From positions 25,972,852 to 26,036,851 of the forward strand of contig OY743171.1 in assembly GCA_963555705.1 (NCBI GenBank): a stretch of 64,000 nt of DNA, written 5' to 3'. The position numbers and the translations under genes are program-made. Numbering within the stretch: the first letter of the stretch is position 1; each line of letters starts with the position of its first letter. Below the pieces are notes generated by a model that did no database searches, had not been told where the DNA came from, and saw nothing but the letters and a program-made list of their open reading frames with translations. Below, piece after piece: positions 46,986 to 58,951 of this stretch. This DNA is from Ligustrum vulgare. Its lineage: Eukaryota; Streptophyta; Magnoliopsida; Lamiales; Oleaceae.

Positions 46986-47560
46986 TGACTCTCTCAACTT
47001 AAGAATTGCTTTATTCTAAAGTTTTGAATTCTATAATTCAAATCCTAAAGTCAAATATAGATGCAAATCAATGGATTTCAGTTTCAAATCTTGGTACATC
47101 GGAATCTTTTAAGAGATATAATATTCGAAAGTAAGTTAGTTGAAGCAACATGTTACCAAAGCAACCTCTCTTGTGGATATTAATTAACTTTGAATATTAG
47201 AAGGTATTTGTGTGTGTTATTCATTGCGGATATTGATCGGCCCAAAGGAAGGTCAATATTTGGCTCGAATTTCACATGAACTTGTGGTGATAAATACGTG
47301 ACGATTATTTGGTTTTACGTGTGATCAATAAATCGGTCCAAAGAAAGATTTGTTGGTTGACATGTCTTACTGTCAGTATTTGATTACTACACCAAGAGTA
47401 CCACTTACAAGTTAATATTTCTGTCCAAAGACTAAATATTGATGTTGTGCTAGGTATCTTATTATGGGCCCTACCATTATTTGAAAGTATGATTTGCATA
47501 ATAAGGTACTTATGTGAGCTATTTTGTTTAAGTGTTCTCTATTCGGTTTCAAATTCTGCT
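46986..47560 (+). other. Copia leader, second part
   Basis: Non-coding. It contains repeated phrases such as GATCGGCCCAAAGGAAGG and GGTCCAAAGAAAGA (about 47236-47350). Confidence 0.5.
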
Positions 47561-48310
47561 AGTAGTATATCTACAAGCTCAAACTTAATCCCTGTATTTA
47601 TGGAACAAACTTCAAGGATCAAAACAAGAAAATTAACTTTTCGTTGGCTGCATGGATCTAGACCGTGTACTAAGGATTGAGCAACCTGCTCCTCTTACGG
47701 ATGAAAGCTCATCTAATCAAATGAGGAACTTTGAGAAGTGGATTGCTTAAATTACGTGAGTCTCACGATCATTAAGTGCGGCATTCTGGAAGCCTTTAGT
47801 GGCATAGTATCTAAGGAGGTAAATGATGCCAATGAATTCCTTGCCGAAATTAAGAAATGTTTTGTGAAAAACGATAAGGCTGAAACATGCACGCTTATGC
47901 AAAGCTTGATTTCAATAAAGTATAAAGGCAATGGGAAAATAAGGGAGTACATCGTGTAGATGTCTCACACTACTTCAAAACTTAAGGAACTAAACTCGAC
48001 TCGTCTAATGACTTGCTCGTGCATTTGGTATTGATATCGCTTCCTGCGCAATATAGTTAATTTAAGGTTAGTTATATCTGTCAAAGTAGAAATGGACTCT
48101 CAATGAGCTCATTTCATAGTGTGCAAGCTTCTTGCACAATTCAGTCAATTTAATGTCAGTTGTAACTATCAAAGGGAGAAATGAACTCTAAATGAGCTCA
48201 TTCTATTTTGTGTGCAAGAGGAAGAAAAGTTGAAGCAGAACAGAACTGAAAGTTTTTTTTACTTGACAAACACCTCTAAATATAAGGCCAAGAAAACAAA
48301 TAAAGAAAAT
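47560..48310 (+). pseudogene. Copia gag remnant with internal duplication
   Basis: Frames include ILEAFSGIVSKEVNDANEFL, FVKNDKAETCTLMQSLISIK and KYKGNGKIREYI, matching the UBN2 region of copia Gag. After 47959 the frame breaks. A segment of about 88 bp encoding a VSxxCQREKWTLNELI-type stretch occurs twice in tandem (about 48040-48127 and 48128-48217). No zinc knuckle is seen. Confidence 0.78.
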
Positions 48311-48339
48311 AAAGTCGTTTAAGAGGCTATAAATTTTAT

Positions 48340-50270
48340 TATCCCACACTTAAGTCAATTTTTGAAACGGGAACTGCAACATTTTTTGAGGATGTTGAGT
48401 TTGGGGGAGAAATAAGGTTAGAGATATTGTCTTTCAGGAATAAGTTGAGGAAGGATCGGTTTCGATTCCTACTATTGCTTTTGAAAACGTGCAAGTTTTT
48501 ATGCATGTCATTGATCAACAAGCATATCCGGAACCTCAATTCGACAATATTGAAAAACCTCCCATCCAAAATAAGGTAAATTTCAGAAGTACAAACTCAA
48601 CAACCTCAATAACTAAAGCCATTAAGGAAATCCACGAGAGAAAGGGAAAAAAATGCTATTCCGGATAATTTAAATAGTATTTTTCCAAGAATATAAGGAA
48701 AACAATGGAATGGTGAAAGATTGTTCAATCAATTTCCATCAGGCCATGCAGGGTTCTAACTCTCAAAAGTGGATTGATGCCATAAATAAGGAGTATAAGC
48801 ATATGCAAGACAATAAAGTTTGGGATCTTGTCCCATTATCAGAAGGTGCGAAGCCCATTGGTCTTAAATGGATTTTTAGACCAAGAGGGATTCGATAGGT
48901 AATGTGGAAAGATATAAAGTTTGTCTTGTATCTAAATACTTTACACAAAATGATGGCATTGATTATAAAGAGACTTTCTCTTCGGTTTCAATGAAAGACT
49001 CTTTCAGAAAAGTTAGGTTGTTGCACATTTTGACCTCGAGTTGCATCAAATGGATACTAAGGTGGCGTTTCTCAATGGTGACATTGATGGGACGATATGG
49101 TTTGCAAATTAAAGAAATCCATTTATGTACTCAAGCCAGCTTCCCGTTAAGGGTAATACAAATTTCATCAAGTAATTATCTCATTTGGTTTTGAGATTAA
49201 TGTTGTTGATGGTTGTTTGTATTACAAGTTCAGTGGGAGTAAGTATATTGTCCTGGTTTTATATGTTGATTATTGCTTGCCACTAATGATATAGGTATGT
49301 CACATAAAATTATGAGATTTTTTGTCAAGGAATTTTGAGATTAAAAATCTTGGTGACGTCTCTTTTGTATTAGGAATTCAGATATACCGGGATTGTTCTC
49401 GGGGTATTCTTGAATTGTCACAAAAGGGCTATATCGATAAAGTACTTAAGATGTTTGGCATGCAAGACAGTAAATCTGGGGACAGCCCTATCGCTAAGGG
49501 AGACAAATTTAGTCTCGACTAATGCCCGAAAAGTTATCTTAAAGTTAAAGAAATGCAGAGGATCTCATATAGTTAAGCTATAGAAAACTGATGTATGCTC
49601 AAATTTGTATGCGTTCAGATATTGCATACATTATTGGGATACTAAGGAGATATTTAAGTAACCCTGAGATGGATCATTTGGAAAGCAGCCAAACATGGGT
49701 TATAAGGTATTTAAAGAGAACAAAAGATTACATGCTCACATACAGAAAATCGGATCAGTTGGAGATCATATGGTATTATGATTTCGATTTTTTGCTAGAT
49801 GCCAAAACAGTAGAAGATACATATCAGGCTACATCTATCTGCTAGTTGGAGGAGCTATTTCCTGATGGAGTGCTTAACAGACACTTTAGCTTCTTTCACT
49901 TGGCAGCACAGTTGTGGCAATTTTGGGGGCATCTAATTATGGAATATAGCTGCGAAATTTTGTCACTGGGCTGCATGTTCTGTATGGTAAAGAAAGACCA
50001 CTAAAGTTATATTGTGACAATAACTCAATAGATTTATATTCCAGTAACAACATGAGCTCAACTAAGTCAAAATACATTGACATAAGCTCCTGGTTGTGAA
50101 GGATACAGTTCAGAGTGGACACGTGTCAATAAGAGCACATTAGGACAAACTCCATAATTGCGGATCCGCTTACTAAAGTATTACAACCCAAGGTCTTTCA
50201 TGAGTACATTACTCATATGGGTGTTGTATTTCTTAAGGATATTCGGTTTCAGTGGGAGTTTGTATTTTGG
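48340..50270 (+). pseudogene. Copia pol remnant: integrase tail, RT, RNase H
   Basis: The integrase C-terminal border (TATFFEDVEFGG) is followed by reverse transcriptase: NFHQAMQGSNSQKWIDAINK, KVWDLVPLSEGAKPIGLKWI, FTQNDGIDYKETFSSVSMKD, then a deleted palm. The catalytic YVDD box is damaged: TATGTTGAT at about 49262 is followed by a short deletion. Then FEIKNLGDVSFVLGIQIYRD, SQKGYIDKVLKMFGMQDS, and RNase H pieces (ARSDIAYIIGILRRYLSNP-like) ending near IIADPLTKVLQPKVFHEYIT (about 50155-50210). The protease and integrase core are missing. Confidence 0.85.
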
Positions 50271-50656
50271 GTGCATTAGACACATTTACTGTCCTTTTGG
50301 ATACAATTTAAAGTTAAAGTTATTTACAGCTGTAAAGGTTTCAGGTTTATTATCTCTGAACTCGTTTGAGGATGATCTCACTAAAGTCGGACCAGTTGGA
50401 AATAGGCATGTTGAAGATCACATTACATGTAATTTCCATACTACACATCCATACTTGATCCATGTCATTCAGTTATGTCGATATACGTGACCATTGAAGG
50501 TTTAGTTACGATTAATGTAGCGAAAGCCGCTTTGATCCTATGTTGATATAATTGATGGACCGGATTGTTTGGGGATGCATTCAGTAATGATAGCAAAATT
50601 CTGAGTACTCATAAGGTTATGATTGATACACAATTGTAAGGTTACACATATAGCCT

Positions 50657-50667
50657 AAGTGGGAGAT
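50657..50667 (+). promoter_or_regulatory. Polypurine tract
   Basis: AAGTGGGAGAT immediately before the 3' LTR. Confidence 0.85.
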
Positions 50668-51122
50668 TGTAAGGATTTTAATCAATCGTGTGGGCTTATA
50701 CGTGAATTATTGTGTATTGAATAAAAGGCTATCAATTTTGGTTAAGCCCATTTAAAGTGATCTAATAATGATTTTGTATATTGGGCTTTAATGCATCTAA
50801 TTAATGTATGGGCTTTTATATGTAGATACCAGGTCATTACCTAATTCATGATGGGCCGGATTAGGTTAACTGGCAATACAGTATATAAAGTCGGTTATGG
50901 TCCCTGAATCGTACGTATTGTTCATTCCTTTGACATCCCATCATCAGAGAGAAAATACGGACTACGTATTGATTTAGAAGATCCAACCAACCATAATCGT
51001 TCATCGTGAATCACGTTTGATTAAGGTACGCTTCCTCTTCAGTTATTTAATTCTTGATAATTCAGCATGATGATTTATTTTGGATCATAGATAAATAATT
51101 ATCTGTGATAAATTTTCTAACA
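50668..51122 (+). repeat. Copia 3' LTR
   Basis: 455 bp, the same length as the 5' LTR, with 8 substitutions and no gaps by my count. Confidence 0.95.
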
Positions 51123-51127
51123 AAAGC

Positions 51128-51555
51128 ATCAAGTTAAATTCACTAATTTAATATACAAAATTCAACATGCGTGTTAAAATCTACACTTAAGTCCAATCAT
51201 ATACAAAATTTTAACTTGTACAAAAACTGGATAAACAAAAAAAATGTAGAATTAATATGAAAATTGAGACAAGAAACTTAGAATCGCTACATTATTCAAA
51301 TATTGGCGAAAGAAATCTGAACAGTTTGTATAAAGCCCTAAACGAAGATGATGAAAGTAAACAATTTTTGGAATCGAAGAAGAATGAGGAAGTTTGAGCG
51401 ATAATGAAGAATCTGGATCTCTCGATGTAAACTTAAAAGTGGAAGGGAAAAAAAACGAAAGAAACAGCGTCGTTTTGGATGACACAAGCGATGATGTCAT
51501 GCTGATCTCAAATGAACAGTAACCGAAGATGACTGTTTATATATATTAGATTAGA
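51128..51555 (-). mobile_element. Putative Helitron 5' region
   Basis: On the minus strand it begins TCTAATCTAATATATATAAA near 51555 and continues with GGTTACTGTTCATTTGAGAT, a phrase shared with the tandem units at 30371-31637, including the AAACGACGCTG and TGTCATCC parts. It is probably the 5' end of an older minus-strand Helitron now broken up by the copia, hAT and gypsy insertions on its left. Confidence 0.5.
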
Positions 51556-51931
51556 TAGATATATAGTAGGCACGTTTTATATATGTGATGAATGTTAAAG
51601 TAACAATTTTTAAATATTTGACGTAATTGATATTGTTAGAGACAAATTGTAAATGGTAAATTGACTTAAAATTTTAGTACATTAATATTTTATTGAAAAT
51701 TTTCGTCTTTTTCTTCGAAATATATATTAGACAATTATTTAAAATGTCATTTTAATAAATAAATCGCGTGTGATATAATAAGAAGTAATCTAATATCATA
51801 AAATATTAGGCAAATCAATAATTTCTTTATAAAATATTTATGTTAAATCGTGAAAAAATGTGAAAACTTGTGTATAGATAAATTAAATTAATTTGTGAGC
51901 ATATTTTTATAATGAAAAAATAATAATATTA

Positions 51932-52084
51932 TGCTCATGTTTGGAGAAATTAAAATAAGATTTTAATCCAAGTTAAAATCAATAATTAATATTAACCACA
52001 CGTTTGATCGAATCCACAACTTTTCAACCACATTTTTATTAAATTCTATTAACAATCTGATTTTAATCATCACCAAACAGTGAC
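51932..52084. mobile_element. Small hAT-like MITE
   Basis: Ends GCTCATGTTTGG and, from the right, GTCACTGTTTGGTG. The interior carries AACCACAC and CACAACTTTTCAACCACAT, which occur inverted in the MITE at 52268-52431, so they are one family in opposite orientation. TSD not found. Confidence 0.5.
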
Positions 52085-52267
52085 TATATAGATTTAAACT
52101 AAAATTTCAGTTTTGATTTTGTTTCCTAAGAGTTTTGAAATTATTTATTTTATATTCTTAATTATAAAATTATTTTAAAAATTATTTTTCTATTTACATA
52201 AATTAATTAATGGTTTTGATACAAATTTAAGTAAGTTTAGAAATAAAAAATTTCACACTCTACTTTA

Positions 52268-52431
52268 CCCCTGTTTGGTATTGATAAAAATCACATTTTT
52301 TTGTAGAATTTGATAAAAGATAATGAGATATGTGGTTGAAAAATTGTGGATCCCATAAAATGTGTGGTTAAGATTAAATGTTGACTTTGAAGTTGATTAA
52401 AATCTAAATTTTAATTGCTACCAAACATGGG
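52268..52431. mobile_element. Small hAT-like MITE, inverted relative of 51932-52084
   Basis: Ends CCCCTGTTTGGTA and, from the right, CCCATGTTTGGTA. The interior has ATGTGGTTGAAAAATTGTGG and TGTGTGGTTAAGAT, the complement of phrases in the neighbouring MITE. TSD not found. Confidence 0.55.
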
Positions 52432-53209
52432 AATCAAAATAAAAGTATATTTTTACCTATAACTTAAACATAATTTTTGAATTTAAATAGAAAAAGTTCA
52501 TTAAACGCATTATTTGAATTGTTCAATGAAGTTATTATGGGGAATAGAAATTTGATGGGACAATATGCTAAAACTAAATTAAAAAGTAACGACGTTAAAT
52601 TAAGATTAATTGAATAACCAATTTCGATTTAGTCATCATGGATAAATTAATGGTTATTGAAATAAGAATTAAAAAAAATATTAAAAAAAAAGTCTCAATA
52701 AATGAACTAAGGATATTATTGAAGAAAAAAAATAATGTGATGATAAAATGAGAAATCAAAATATTCTCAATCATCCACACTTTTAAGATGATAGTATATA
52801 CTGTAGTATGTTATAAATAATATAAGACAACCACCAAATAATATAAGATGATAATAAATTATAAAATTAAACAACAATAACATTAACATTAATAATGGTA
52901 ATTAAAGAGAAAAATTGAATGCTAAAGATACTATTGACCATAAATATAAAAAATTAAGAGTAATATGGAAAAATGAAAGTTTTTCCTCATCTACACTTTT
53001 AATATAGAAGTATAGTACTAGTAGTAAGCACGTACTCCTCACGTCTTTTATAAATGATGAATGACGCGCGTAATTTTTTTGAAGTATTACTACTATTTTC
53101 GAAAGTAGTTGAGATAATTGATATTACTAAAAGACAAAATGAATTGTAAGTTACCTGCAATTTTAAAAAATTGTTATTTTATTGAAGAATTTAATCAGGG
53201 AATTGAGAT

Positions 53210-53240
<31 letters not shown>

Positions 53241-54499
53241 GTTAAACTTACAAAATTAATAAATAAATCTGATGCCATATATCAAGAGATAATTTGATAT
53301 AATAAAATATTAGAAAAAATCGAAAATCAATTTATAAAATATTTACGATAAATTTCCAAAAATAAATAAATAATAAACAAATAACATAAAAAGTTGTGCA
53401 TAGACAAATCTAATTAATTTAAGAGCATATTTTTAAATAAAAAAATTAAGTTTAAACCAAAATTTTAGTTTTGAAATTATTTATTTTTATATTCTTAATT
53501 AGAATATAATTAATTTTTTTCTTATGAATTAATTAATGGATTGACAAAAGATAAAAAAATATCTAAATGTATTGTAGATTAATATAATAACTAATAATAT
53601 TCAATGAAAATAAATTAAATTTTAAATGTAATATTAACCTAAAACAGTAAAACATAACAATTTAAGGGTAAAATGGGGAATCAAAGGTTTTCCACTCATC
53701 CATACTTTTGTTATTATTGTTGTTGTTGTAGATGTAGATTAAATTAAATTAAATAAATGAAAAATATAATAATATGAAACTATATTATAATTTTGTAAAT
53801 ATCTATAATAAATGTAATGAATTATTTAATGTTATTAAATAAAGGGTAAGGATAAAATGGATATATAACTAAATATATGAGAGTTACATAGGAGTTCAAA
53901 AATTTCTCATTCATCAACTCTTTTTATAGATTGTAGATGTAGATAAATATAGATATAGATGTAGATGTAGATGAAGATAGATTGTAGATTGTAAATATAG
54001 ATGTAGATAGATAGTAGATTGGGGATATGTAATAAAAAAAACTATATTTTAAAAAAGGAAATTTAAATGGCAAGGGTAATGGGACCTATTCCATGTTCCG
54101 TGTACCGCCCGCCATCATCTCGGGTAATGTTCCATGTCCCATCTCTGTTAGTGGCGAACGCGGTTCGATTTGGACAGTTTTTGATATATTTTCAAACCAA
54201 ATCATTTCAAGCGATTTGATATTTCCTAAACCAAACCAACCAAACCATTTCAATTTACAATCCAAATCAAACCATTTTTTGCCGCTTGGTTTGACTTTAA
54301 TTCGCGATTTTTACCTATCAACATAATATAATATATTTTAGGTATTAAATTAATTCGTATATTTTAATATAAAGATATAAATAACATATAAGCTAATACG
54401 AGAATTAATAATGTTAGATGTTAAATTCATTCGTATTTGTTTCCAATTCAAAATAAAAACATGAAGTTGAAAAAAATAATTGTAATTGCATTGTATTTG

Positions 54500-54775
54500 T
54501 TCCTTAATTTCTTTCCGAACAAACATGACAGGTAATTGTCACTAAAATCCTTATAAAAATCACTAGTCATAGACAAATCATAACTAGTCATTCTTTTTTG
54601 CTTTTTGTCTAAAACCATATATGGATACTTCTTACATAACTGTGCGATATGATTCAATAAAGTGCTAGTCCCGCAACTTTTAGTATGATGCTTACACAAT
54701 ATTCCACAATAATTACATTTTTCCTAGACTCTCTTCTTACTGGTCTTAGCTTTGCTGTCTAAATTTTGGAATTCG
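54500..54775 (-). pseudogene. hAT transposase N-terminus with BED zinc finger
   Basis: The minus strand reads KAKTSKKRV, stop, EKCNYCGILCKHHTKSCGTS, TLLNHIAQLCKKYP, then DKKQKRM. C-x2-C, GTS-x-L-x-x-H and a final H/C spacing of about 5 fit a BED finger at the start of hAT transposases. The rest of the transposase (dimerisation domain) is absent. Confidence 0.72.
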
Positions 54776-55188
54776 ATAAGGAATAAATTCTAAAAAATAA
54801 AATAAAATAATCGAATGATATTGCTTGCAAAAAAATTTAAACATGTGATATTCAAATTCTTACCCTGATTTGAACTTTTGATATCGATTGAAAAATCTTC
54901 CCTGACTCTCCAAAATAAAATCAAATGTAGGAAGAAATTGGAAGTACACGTATTGTCTCTATCTATTGTTCTAAAAATCTAATTGACATTAATTTAGAGG
55001 AACTTGGAAGTTGGAAGGAGGCAAGGAAGACGAATGAAAACAGAAAATGACTGATTGAATTAGGAAGTGAGAACGTTTTAGTTTGAATCACAATTAAATA
55101 AGCTGTTAGGGTTGGAGAATGTTGTTAAATGGTGGTATGAGTTATAGGTTAATGAGATTTTGTGGTTGGGCATTAGAAGAGAACTATT

Positions 55189-55189
55189 T

Positions 55190-55224
<35 letters not shown>
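55189..55224. repeat. T-run followed by A-run
   Basis: About 8 T then about 28 A residues inside the hAT element. Confidence 0.9.
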
Positions 55225-55225
<1 letters not shown>

Positions 55226-55490
55226 TAGACGAGAACTTTTATTCATTAGATATATTTGAGTTTTTTTTGGGAAAAAACTCTAAATTTAAATGAATAAAAA
55301 TTATTTTTTTAATTAAGAAATTAGCGGTTTGATTTGGTTTAAACGGTTTTTAAATATTTAAATATAAATCAAACCATTTTAAAACGGTTTGGTTTGGTTT
55401 GAAAATATTGGAGGGTCCACGTGGAGCCTAACCAAGGATTTCGATTCGATTTGCGATTTGACGATTTTTTTGTGTAGTCCTAATCTCGGC

Positions 55491-55655
55491 CATACTTACA
55501 CGGATAATACCCACACCACTTGGGATAGAATCCCATGGGTATCAAGTGTAAGTGGATTTTTTTTTTTTTTGCAATCCCTAATCTCCTTTACTTCATAGTT
55601 TTCACCACAAATAGTAAAATATAATGACTTTTTTTGGTGACACAAAAATCAGATA
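55491..55655. other. Spacer between hAT and Helitron
   Basis: AT-rich with a T-run at 55557-55570. Nothing else seen. Confidence 0.4.
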
Positions 55656-57562
55656 TCTATACTCCTTTTAAAAGTCCTTTAAAGGAAGAATTTTTTTTGA
55701 ACTATTTTATCCTCGTATTTTTTTAATAATTTCATATTCACCCTTAGTTTTAATTAATGTACAAGTTTTAATATTTTATTTCTTTTTATTTTCATATTAT
55801 TAATAAAAATAATTTTTCATACATTTAAAATCTAAACTCTTCACTTTCTCGCTAAAAACCTTTTAAATAAAACTAATATCTCTCATATAATTTATAGTTT
55901 CTAATACGTCATTCAATTAATATGAAAAAAAGAAAAAAAAATGTGTACTTCTTGAATTAATTTTTTTCACGCATATAATAATTATAAAAAAAAAAAAACT
56001 ACTTTTAAAAAGCCTTAATAAATATAATATTTATCGTTAATTATATTTAATGTACAATTTTTTTTTAATTTTACTCTCAAACCTTTTAATAATATAATAT
56101 TTACAGTTAATTTTATTTAATGTACAATTTTTTTAACATTTTATTTTATTTTATAATCGTATTGTCAATCAAAAATATTTTTCGTATATTTACAATCTAA
56201 AGTCTTCATTTTCCCACTAAAAATCTTTTAAATAAAATTAATAACTCTCAGATAATTATATATACATTATCTCTATTAATCATATTCCAATTTTAAGTTT
56301 TTTTGTTAAAAGTTAATTTGACATTAATTATATTCTACCCACACCCATAAAAATAGAGTGCTGTGAAGATTCACTTATTTGTTCAGAAAGCCAATTATTG
56401 AAGTATGATGCGTGTAAATTTGTTTTCTAAAATATTAATTGTATGAAAAATAAATAAAGTTTTGGTTTCCAATCAATTTAAGTTTTTATTGTATTAAATT
56501 TTTACGTTGAAATTTCGAAGTGCAAATTTTTTGAGAAGATCATTTGTTTATGTTTTAAATTGGTTTATACGTATATATTTTTATCTTGTATTCGAGTTTT
56601 AAAGTGAAATTTTAGTTTTTTCGGGTATCTGCAACCATGAGTTAATATTCTGTAAATTTGTATTGTATTTTGTTCACCTTGACTCCTTTACTATATTTCG
56701 AGCCCATTTTATTATTATGTGTTCACTATGTGAAACAGTGAAAAGAAATCACGAGGGCATGTTATTGTTTTTATTCCATCAAATCGATGAACACGTCTCA
56801 TTAGGTTGTAGTAAAATTTGAGATGGTGGTTTGTGGTGATTCTATCAATTTAAAAAAATTGTGTGTGATACTTTCAGATTCACAACAGTATGAATCAATT
56901 TGTTGAACCAGAAATTTGAAGGCACGGATTGCAGAACAATTTTGATAGATCAAACAATACTCTATTTAAATATGATATCTTCTATTTCTCAAATAATTAT
57001 ACCTTAGTATGGAACCTAGTTAGATATATCTCAATTTTTCTAAAACATTTATGATCAAATATTGTTCATAGTTCTAACTTCACATACATGATAAACATTT
57101 TTTTCACACTAGATTACAATTGATTTTTTCATTTTGATTCTAAAATCTGGATAACTTGTCAAATGGTGTTAGTTATAATTCATTTTTCACTGCATCAATG
57201 GATTGATTATGAACTATATGCATATATAGAAGAAGAAATCCTCCCAACTTCAGTTTATTCGAATAAGGTAGTCTAAGAATACATTTAAGGAGATACAAAA
57301 TTTAAAGAAGTCAACAATTAGTAATTAGAAGAAAGATGATCGTATTATTGATAAGGATATTTCATACTAAGAAAATTCAATATTGTTCCGAGTAAATTGA
57401 GTTTAATATTGAGATTATTTGAATCAATACGTTGAATATTTTTTAAATAAATCATGTAGGGAAATTTGGATAATTTTATTCAATTTCAAAAACATATATA
57501 CTTGAATAAAAATATCATAATATCATTACAATATCACGTGCACCACACGCTTTATATACTAG
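55656..57562 (+). mobile_element. Non-autonomous Helitron
   Basis: Starts TCTATACTCCTTTTAAAAGT after A, ends with a CGTG/CACG stem (57537-57549), a TTTATATA spacer and CTAG (57559-57562) before T. TC start, 3' stem and CTRR end fit a Helitron of about 1.9 kb. Inside, a stretch of about 150 bp near 55790-55900 is repeated in diverged form near 56150-56270 (AATCTAAA-TCTTCA-TTT-CTCACTAAAAA). No gene fragment or Rep/helicase was recognised. Confidence 0.6.
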
Positions 57563-58951
57563 TAGTTTATAAAAGATGAAAAAATTGTGTTCATAGTATT
57601 GTTTCAAATTGTGTGCAAATAACCATATCTGGATTTGAATATTCCTAGAGAACAAAAGGGAAAAATGATGGAAAAATATATATTGTTGATGAACTTATTT
57701 GTTTACACTACAAAAATCCTCGATGCTTGAAGGCAGACGAAGATGCAGATTTTAAAAAAAGGGAAGCACAAAAAAATGGGAAGTAAAAAAATCCGTTGGA
57801 ACAAAATTCTTAGTAAAACAACGAAGAACACGTTAATAATCGGCTAAATATGAAGTGGGTACATTTTATTCTATACTTCGCGTACGCTCAAGTCATGGAT
57901 CTTCAACCAAATTATATGAACAAGATAAATATGTTCATCTTATGGGAAATTCGTTGATCAAGCACAAAAGAAGGATGAATTAGAGAAGCTAACAAGGAAA
58001 AAAAAAGTGAAGAACAAAACAAGAAAGGCAAAAAAAAAAAAGGATTTTGACCGAGAGAAGATGAAAAGTCGGCGAGTACATAGTGTGAATGTGTTTTCAT
58101 GTTTTAAGGTTAGATCTGGTAGTACAATATATCTCTCTAGAAGTGATAATAAATGGGTCGGGTGGATATGTGCTTTCATCTTTTTCTTTATTTTATTTTA
58201 TTTTATTTTATATATATATATTATTTACTAACCGATTGGATATAGTAAATGAGATGATTGTTAAATGGCACAAATAAATAATGGTTAAGTACACAAATAC
58301 AAAATTATAAGGATATGTTTTTAAATACTAGATATTTTAAAAGATATTTTAACAAAACAAAACACATTCCCAAAATTAGGTATTTTCCATGGAAGGAATA
58401 AGAATAAGCCGATCTCAAGAAGTCTCTGAATTGTGACTTCCCTGACCCTTTTCTTTGAGGTAGCAAAGCTACAACATTATACAATTATTAATAAGATCAA
58501 ACAAGATGAAACTGGCATCTCCATTCTATACTTGTGTTGTTACTTCGTCGATCAACGCACTTGTAGGTTCATGCGTGATTTTTACAGGTTCATTGTTCAA
58601 AAAATTAATCAAGTTAATTAAGCTATGAAACTTCGCTTTTTATGAGTGAATTACAAATTGAGCTTATTATTCACAAATGGCATAGGAAATAAACAAAACA
58701 TTTTCAATTTTCTCCAGCAAATGTAGAAATATTCCAGTATTTAGTTGGCAGTCTAGGTGTTTGCCAAATTGCTTGAACCAATTTTCTCTTTAATGATAAG
58801 ACATAGAGTAGATGCTGTCTTTCAGAACTCGATCAAGGACCATTCTCCAACTGCTTGCTAAAATGTCCCAAGTTGGAAATCACGATTGAAAGTCGAGGTT
58901 CAGAATAGACTTCAATTTTAAGCCGATCAACATTCTAAAGTTGGTCTCTTT
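57563..58951. other. Non-coding stretch
   Basis: No supported gene. Purine-rich at 57970-58060. (TTTTA)n at 58190-58212. Confidence 0.5.

Larger units (their letters stand above)
44963..51122 (+). mobile_element. Complete but degenerate Ty1/copia element, young LTRs
   Basis: 6,160 bp on the plus strand with 455-bp LTRs, tRNA-iMet primer site, long leader, decayed gag and pol, polypurine tract and a perfect 5-bp TSD AAAGC (44958-44962 and 51123-51127). The LTRs differ at 8 positions by my count (about 1.8%). Integrase is mostly absent and the coding region is full of stops and shifts, so it was probably moved by the proteins of a relative. Confidence 0.94.
51556..54148. other. AT-rich non-coding stretch with paired repeats
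   Basis: No gene is supported. Segments 51590-51790 and 53050-53310 share an order of phrases (TAATTGATATT, TTTTATTGAA, AATAAATC, TAATATA-AAATATTA), so they are old copies of one repeat. It also has (TA)n(CA)n at 53210-53241 and GTAGAT-type hexamers at 53926-54020. Confidence 0.5.
54149..55482. mobile_element. hAT-like element with transposase remnant
   Basis: About 1.33 kb. The left end is TAGTGGCGAACGCGGTTCG. The right end read inward is TAGGACTACACAAAAAAATC. The flanking 8-mers ATCTCTGT (54141-54148) and ATCTCGGC (55483-55490) match at 6 of 8. Subterminal AACCAAATCAAACCA and AAACGGTTT motifs are shared with 4585-5480. It contains a BED zinc-finger fragment on the minus strand. Confidence 0.68.

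Noticed and set aside
57912..58277. Short frames near 58 kb
   Set aside because: They overlap on both strands, are driven by A- and T-rich tracts and show no family signature.
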